Assembly: GCA_013286075.1 (NCBI GenBank)
Contig: JABDGJ010000005.1
Coordinates: 1 to 46,625 of the forward strand
DNA: 46,625 bases
Source: Chlamydiota bacterium
GTDB taxonomy: Bacteria > Chlamydiota > Chlamydiia > Chlamydiales > Parachlamydiaceae
Direction: 5' to 3'
Shown here: positions 42,437 through 46,625 of the stretch, piece after piece
Numbering within the stretch: position 1 is the first letter of the stretch
Layout: each line of letters begins with the position of its first letter
The notes under the pieces: generated by a model
The model's database searches: none
Seen by the model: only the letters and a program-made list of their open reading frames with translations
What the model was told of the DNA's origin: nothing
Position numbers and translations under genes: made by a program

Positions 42437-43143
42437 ATTATATTGAATCACAAGGGTTAACAGCGCAAAATCTCATGGAAAAAGACAGTGTGCTTCTCCA
42501 TCAGCTCGAACCAGAAGCTCCTTGTATTCTCCATCTGTATGAATGGGCTCAACCTTGTTTGACATATGGCTATTTCACTCCTCTTTCTGATTATCTTCAC
42601 TTGTCTGAATTGAAAGCGATGGGCTTAGAAGCAGCTATCCGGCCGACAGGAGGAGGAATTATTTTTCATCTCACCGATCTTGCTTTTTCTGTTTTGATTC
42701 CCGCAGACTCCAAATATTTTTCAACAAATACTTTAGAAAATTATGCATTTATCAATCGCCAAGTGACGCAAGTAATTAATTCCTTCCTTAAGACTTCTCT
42801 TACTAACCTTCAAGAATCAACACAAACACCCTCTCATTCTAACACTCCTCGATTTTGCATGGCACATTCTACCATATATGATCTGGTCATCGATGGAAAA
42901 AAAGTAGGAGGAGCTGCCCAAAGAAGGACAAAAAAAGGGCTTCTACATCAAGCCAGTATTTCTGTTTCCCCTCCCCCTATAGAGTTACTGGATCGGGTGA
43001 TAAAAGATAAAAAAACCATTGTCAAATCTATGGAAGATAATAGTTATTATTTGCTTCCGAAAAACACCTCTCACAAAGAATTAGAAGAGGCTCGAAGCGA
43101 GTTGCGTCATTTATTAAAAGCAACGTTGCAGTTTCATTCCTAA
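42433..43143 (+). CDS. lplA: Lipoate-protein ligase A family protein
   Basis: A 236-residue member of the biotin/lipoate ligase fold. YEWAQPCLTYGYF, RPTGGGIIFHLTDLAFSVLI (the RRxSGGGxxxH-type lipoate loop) and the lysine-containing VIDGKKVGGAAQRR are in the expected order. It lacks the extra C-terminal domain of E. coli LplA. It may attach lipoyl groups to GcsH encoded about 2.3 kb downstream and to 2-oxoacid dehydrogenases. The start overlaps the upstream stop by 4 bases. Confidence 0.88.
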   Translation: MNYIESQGLTAQNLMEKDSVLLHQLEPEAPCILHLYEWAQPCLTYGYFTPLSDYLHLSELKAMGLEAAIRPTGGGIIFHLTDLAFSVLIPADSKYFSTNTLENYAFINRQVTQVINSFLKTSLTNLQESTQTPSHSNTPRFCMAHSTIYDLVIDGKKVGGAAQRRTKKGLLHQASISVSPPPIELLDRVIKDKKTIVKSMEDNSYYLLPKNTSHKELEEARSELRHLLKATLQFHS

Positions 43144-43179
43144 AATGATATCCTAGAAAAGTTTTAATTTGGAGATCTT

Positions 43180-44358
43180 ATGCTTGATTTTTTTCGGACA
43201 TACCAACGGTATTTTTTCTTCGTCATTACAATTATCATTGTCATTTCGTTTTCTTTCTTTGGCACATACAGTTCGATGAGTTCGAATCCATGGAATGACC
43301 AAATTGCTTTTACGGCAATCGACGGAAAAAAAATTTCTCGCACTGATCTCGATGAAATGGCCTTTTTTTTAGCAACGGATAATGCTGATAAACAATTTTT
43401 TGGTGGAGCGTGGGGACCCAATTTTCTAAATGATGGAGTCATCAGGAATGATTTTCTCGCGACTGGTATGGGGGAACAAATTGCTCTTGCTTATGCCAAT
43501 GGATTGCAATCTGATCTTGATAAGAGACTTGGAAAAGAAAAGAAATATATCCCCTACTCTCATCCGCAAGCCCCTTTTATCAGCGTAGAAAACATATGGA
43601 AATCCTTTGCTCCTCAAATACAAGAACACTTTTCTTCTTTGCGCAAAGAAGAAAACGCATTAACTCCACAAGCTCTTCACAATAGGGTGCAGCTCTTTCT
43701 CCAAGCAAGACAAATCCCCCCTTCCCTATTACAAGCCATTCTTCGCCACCAGGAAAAACAACAGCAATGGATCAAACCGGATATACATTTGAATCAAACT
43801 GACCTTTCCTTATTTGGTTATCACAGCTTGGAAGATTGGTTTGGCCCACAATTTACTCGTTTAATCAGCCAATTCATTATCAATGCTGCTGTATTGGCAG
43901 AAGAACAAGGGTATGAAGTATCGAAGGAAGAAGCTCTTGCGGATTTACTTCGAAATGCGCAGACGAGCTACAAACAAAATAGTAAAAATCCTCATTTAGG
44001 GGTCACTTCTCTTGGAGAGTATGTGGAAGAGCAATTGCGGCGCTTACATATGGACCAAACGCGCGCTATCCAGATTTGGCGAAACGTCCTTTTATTTAGA
44101 CGCTACTTTTATGATGCCGCAGCCACACCAGTTGTCGATTCCTTACTCAGCAAAAAACTCCTTTCTTTCTCACAAGCAAAAGAAGAGAATGAGGCTCCTG
44201 CTCCCTCTTCGAAACTTGCTGAACAAATGAGAAAGGAACAAACGATCCTTGGAAACGAAGCACAGCGAGCCACCATGCATGCCGTCCTTCAACAAATAAA
44301 AGAGAAAAACGCAATTTCATTTGCCTATTTAGAATTACCAAAAGAAGACACGCCCTAA
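43180..44358 (+). CDS. SurA N-terminal / PpiD-like periplasmic folding factor, probably truncated at its 3' end
   Basis: A 392-residue protein with an N-terminal membrane anchor (YFFFVITIIIVISFSFFGTY, residues ~11-30). The rest is a largely helical periplasmic domain like the N-terminal chaperone part of SurA/PpiD. FTAIDGKKISRTDLDEMAFF matches the PpiD opening. No parvulin (PPIase) domain follows. The stop TAA is the flank of a GAGGGT-type repeat, whose arm starts at 44359, so a longer ancestral protein may have been cut here. Length of intact relatives would settle this. Confidence 0.72.
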   Translation: MLDFFRTYQRYFFFVITIIIVISFSFFGTYSSMSSNPWNDQIAFTAIDGKKISRTDLDEMAFFLATDNADKQFFGGAWGPNFLNDGVIRNDFLATGMGEQIALAYANGLQSDLDKRLGKEKKYIPYSHPQAPFISVENIWKSFAPQIQEHFSSLRKEENALTPQALHNRVQLFLQARQIPPSLLQAILRHQEKQQQWIKPDIHLNQTDLSLFGYHSLEDWFGPQFTRLISQFIINAAVLAEEQGYEVSKEEALADLLRNAQTSYKQNSKNPHLGVTSLGEYVEEQLRRLHMDQTRAIQIWRNVLLFRRYFYDAAATPVVDSLLSKKLLSFSQAKEENEAPAPSSKLAEQMRKEQTILGNEAQRATMHAVLQQIKEKNAISFAYLELPKEDTP

Positions 44359-44508
44359 GAGGGTATTTTGTAATTCTAATAGCCTTGCTTCTAAAACTCG
44401 CTTTGTATCGAAAAATTGCTAGAGTTTTGCATGACAAGAACAATATCTACCACAGAGATCACAGAGAGAAATTTTAAAACTCCTCTGTGGGCTCTGTGGT
44501 AGATATTT
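44356..44508. mobile_element. GAGGGT-type inverted-repeat element, one-ended copy
   Basis: Begins TAA then GAGGGTATTTTGTAATTCTA, and continues through AAAACTCGCTTTGTATCGAA, the inverse of the right half of the 14697 and 20950 copies, into the CACAGAG palindrome. No second GAGGGT arm is found before 44557. A string at 44513-44536 matches, inverted, a piece inside the 14697 composite. No coding capacity. Confidence 0.7.
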
Positions 44509-44556
44509 ACTAAAAGTTTCTACAAACAAATGAAATATAACCAAAAACTCAGGTTT

Positions 44557-45354
44557 TTAAGCCCTACTTGGGGATAAATGGGTCATTCTCGTAAACAGAG
44601 ACAGTCCAGCCTGATAAAAAAGCAGTGATTCTTGAAGTGGATTCAAATTTGTATCCCTCTTTACACGCTCAATCACTTCATGAGTATGCTGCATGATGCA
44701 CAATCCGGATATGAGAATACTGCCGTACAAAGAGGCTCTATCTAATCCATATGCCATTGCGGTGCCTGGAAAGAGGTAAGCAACTGAACTTGCAATAAAA
44801 AGAGTGAGTAATATTGTTTTTGCCTGTTGATTTAGAAATGCATATTCCTTACCAGGAGCAAATACTGGAATTGCACATAAAATGACTCCCAACCCAGCAG
44901 AAATTACAGCAGCTTGTAGAACAACTGTCGATCCCAAAAAGCCAACAGGGGATAACAATATTCCCATCGCAATGTTTGAAAGCAGCCAGACAATGGCCTG
45001 ATTTCGCTTAAAATCAGAACTAGTGTCCCACTCTTCCCTTTTTTTCCCCATGAGGCTGGCCCCGGTTGCGCATAACAGTACCAGTGAAGGAACGGCATAG
45101 CTATTTCTTATCACAACAGCTGAGAACTTCACCATATGAGAAATCGCTGCGGTCGCGCCTGTAATAGAAAACCCCATAAGAGTACATACAAAAATTTTTG
45201 TTATTTTTGTGCGAAATTTCGGACTATTCCAAGGGTTTTCTTCTGTATGATCTAGATTCTCTTGCCTTCCTGACCAAATCAATTTATATTGTGTGAAACA
45301 AAAAAATCCTGCAGCCGAGAGTAGGCACACGGGACCCGCTATAGAAGCAACCAT
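44557..45354 (-). CDS. Bax inhibitor-1 family membrane protein, GHITM/TMBIM5-like
   Basis: A 265-residue protein with about seven hydrophobic segments. Residues ~120-260 align by eye with mitochondrial GHITM (MICS1): LLSPVGFLGSTVVLQAA against APLxxLGGPLLxRAA, FAPGKEYAFLN against CAPSEKFLNM, and ASLYGSILISGLCIMQHTHE against VAMYGGLVLFSMFLLYDTQK. NPLQESLLFYQAG then LSLFTRM corresponds to DPINSMLSIYMD and NIFMRV. The two membrane aspartates that form the pH-sensing pair in bacterial YetJ are His/other and Ala here. BI-1 proteins leak Ca2+ or protons and limit cell death. A charged insert (QENLDHTEENPW) sits near residue 35. The direction is opposite to both neighbours. Confidence 0.75.
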   Translation of the reverse strand: MVASIAGPVCLLSAAGFFCFTQYKLIWSGRQENLDHTEENPWNSPKFRTKITKIFVCTLMGFSITGATAAISHMVKFSAVVIRNSYAVPSLVLLCATGASLMGKKREEWDTSSDFKRNQAIVWLLSNIAMGILLSPVGFLGSTVVLQAAVISAGLGVILCAIPVFAPGKEYAFLNQQAKTILLTLFIASSVAYLFPGTAMAYGLDRASLYGSILISGLCIMQHTHEVIERVKRDTNLNPLQESLLFYQAGLSLFTRMTHLSPSRA

Positions 45355-45449
45355 AATTCACCTATATTAAAGATTAATTAATCATAGCTATTTTATTTAA
45401 TTAAGAATTAATAAACAAGAGTTTTATTTAACATAACTATTATTTTAAA

Positions 45450-45821
45450 ATGATAAAATTTACAGATTCCCATGAATGGGTGGCCTTGGAAGATGATGGA
45501 GTTTGTCGAATAGGAATTACTAGTTTTGCTCAACAAGAACTAGGCGATATCGTTTACGTTGCACTTCCAAATCTTGGAAGGACAATTCAGGCCAAACAAG
45601 AAGTTACAATCCTTGAATCGACAAAAGCGGCGACCGATCTTTATGCCCCTATTTCGGGAACCATTGCAGAAGTCAATGCTCTTTTAAAAGAAAATCCAGA
45701 ATTAATCAATCAATCCCCCGAAGAAAAAGGATGGATTTACACGATCTCTTCTTCTAATCCCGAAGAACTCGATTCTCTAATGGATAAAAAACAATACGAA
45801 GCAATGCTCGGAAAAACCTAA
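45450..45821 (+). CDS. gcsH: Glycine cleavage system H protein
   Basis: A 123-residue lipoyl carrier. [27 protein letters not shown] and the lipoylation site [19 protein letters not shown] (Lys) match the family. GcvP, GcvT and GcvPB are not in the window; in Chlamydia GcsH stands alone and sits near lplA and clpC, as here. The stop overlaps the convergent clpC stop (bases 45818-45821). Upstream DNA 45355-45449 is very AT-rich and probably holds the promoter. Confidence 0.95.
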   Translation: MIKFTDSHEWVALEDDGVCRIGITSFAQQELGDIVYVALPNLGRTIQAKQEVTILESTKAATDLYAPISGTIAEVNALLKENPELINQSPEEKGWIYTISSSNPEELDSLMDKKQYEAMLGKT

Positions 45822-46625
45822 ATTTTCTTGGTGGAAAGAGGGAACGCCTCTTCTACTTTGATGGCAATTGCACCATTTTCAACTGTCACCCTACAACGAA
45901 GACCTTCATGCGGATTTTTCAAAACTTCCTCTGCAATAGGATCTTCTAGTCTTAATCCAAGAATGCGGCGCAAAGGTCTAGCTCCCATTTCGGGTTGGAA
46001 GCTTTCATTAACAAGAAATTTTTTTACTTCCTCGTCGATATCGATGATGACTTGTCTCTGTTTGAGTCGTTTCTGTAATTTGGCTATTTCAAGCGAAATG
46101 ACATAGAGCAAATTTTCTCGATTGAGAGGGTGGAAAATGACAATGTCATCTAGACGATTGAGGAATTCTGGCTTGAATCGCTTTTTTACCTCTCCTTCAA
46201 TTTTTTCTTTGATGTGCTCATAATCCAATGAACCCTCTGTCGCTCCAAAGCCGATTTCAGTCGATTTTTTAATGAGATCAGCACCAAGATTAGAGGTCAT
46301 GATAATAATTGTATTCCGAAAATCGACTTTTCGTCCGAAGGAATCAGTTAATCGCCCTTCTTCTAATATTTGAAGAAGCAAATCCATGACATCAGGATGC
46401 GCTTTTTCAATTTCATCAAACAAAACGACTGAATAAGGGCGTTGGCGGACCTGCTCTGTAAGCTGTCCTCCTTCTTCGTGTCCTACATATCCGGGTGGAG
46501 ATCCTGTCATCCGACTCACGGCAAACTTTTCCATGTATTCGGACATATCGACTTGGATAAGAGAATCTTCTCCCCCAAACATATTCGTTGCCAAAAGCCT
46601 AGCTAATAAAGTCTTTCCCACCCCC
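45818..46625 (-). CDS. clpC: ATP-dependent Clp protease ATP-binding subunit ClpC, C-terminal part
   Basis: The last ~268 residues of a Hsp100/Clp unfoldase, open to the window edge. The D2 AAA+ module begins at its Walker A ([11 protein letters not shown]) and contains the pore loop [13 protein letters not shown], Walker [15 protein letters not shown], sensor 1 [12 protein letters not shown] and the C-terminal [20 protein letters not shown]. Its ClpC rather than ClpB nature is inferred from the [20 protein letters not shown] stretch and from the Chlamydia-like position by gcsH and lplA. The N-terminal and D1 domains lie beyond the window. Confidence 0.93.
   Translation of the reverse strand, partial: GVGKTLLARLLATNMFGGEDSLIQVDMSEYMEKFAVSRMTGSPPGYVGHEEGGQLTEQVRQRPYSVVLFDEIEKAHPDVMDLLLQILEEGRLTDSFGRKVDFRNTIIIMTSNLGADLIKKSTEIGFGATEGSLDYEHIKEKIEGEVKKRFKPEFLNRLDDIVIFHPLNRENLLYVISLEIAKLQKRLKQRQVIIDIDEEVKKFLVNESFQPEMGARPLRRILGLRLEDPIAEEVLKNPHEGLRCRVTVENGAIAIKVEEAFPLSTKKI

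Overview
The window looks like a chromosomal segment of a member of the order Chlamydiales outside the classical Chlamydia genus. This rests on gene order and on protein motifs read by eye; no database search was possible. Several blocks follow the order I recall from Chlamydia trachomatis: amiA-murE-pbp3-ftsL-like-rsmH-CT273-like-CT274-like-dnaA; aroA-aroC-aroB-aroDE; nqrB-nqrC-nqrD-nqrE without nqrA or nqrF; sodM-accD-dut-ptsN-ptsN(HTH); CT296-like/rnc-radA-hemC-hemD; and lplA/gcsH/clpC. The blocks are joined in a different order, DNA is AT-rich, and the gaps are full of palindromic repeats, which fits an environmental or arthropod/protist-associated chlamydia.

Layout. 1-3.7 kb: the 3' end of lepA, then a tight + strand operon uppS-cdsA-cmk-plsC (lipid carrier, CDP-DAG, CMP kinase, acyltransferase). 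3.7-7.2 kb: an AT-rich accessory island on the - strand with a KefB-type antiporter, about 700 bases of decayed DNA, and a membrane-anchored caspase-like protein. 7.3-10.2 kb: gnd and an APC amino-acid permease. A tRNA-Arg(CCT) sits at 10.4 kb. 10.4-16.4 kb: a cell-wall/division cluster on the - strand, read as rsmH, ftsL-like, pbp3, murE, amiA. 16.4-20.1 kb: two chlamydial conserved genes, dnaA and corA. 20.2-22.2 kb: comF and a membrane-anchored kinase-like protein. 22.2-27.2 kb: the shikimate operon, with no shikimate kinase gene. 27.3-31.0 kb: the Na+-NQR genes. 31.3-36.0 kb: a second antiporter, two PTS IIA regulators, dut, accD and sodM. 36.2-38.3 kb: a tandem pair of lineage-specific genes. 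38.2-41.7 kb: hemD, hemC, radA, rnc. 41.7-46.6 kb: a CT296-like protein, lplA, a SurA-N/PpiD-like gene cut short at a repeat, a Bax-inhibitor-1/GHITM-like membrane protein, gcsH, and the 3' end of clpC.

The genes most worth attention are two with a host-interaction flavour: the caspase-like protein (6083-7204, predicted His253/Cys299 dyad behind a hydrophobic hairpin) and the GHITM-like BI-1 family protein (44557-45354).

The second theme is a set of non-autonomous repeat families. One has GAGGGT-type terminal inverted repeats, and its three complete copies are each flanked by matching 3-bp direct repeats (TTA/TTA, TAA/TAA, TTA/TTA). A second has TACCGAAGTG ends and a third has TAGACCTSTTGC ends. 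They sit exactly at gene ends and starts, so in several cases the repeat supplies the stop codon or the Shine-Dalgarno sequence of the neighbouring gene.
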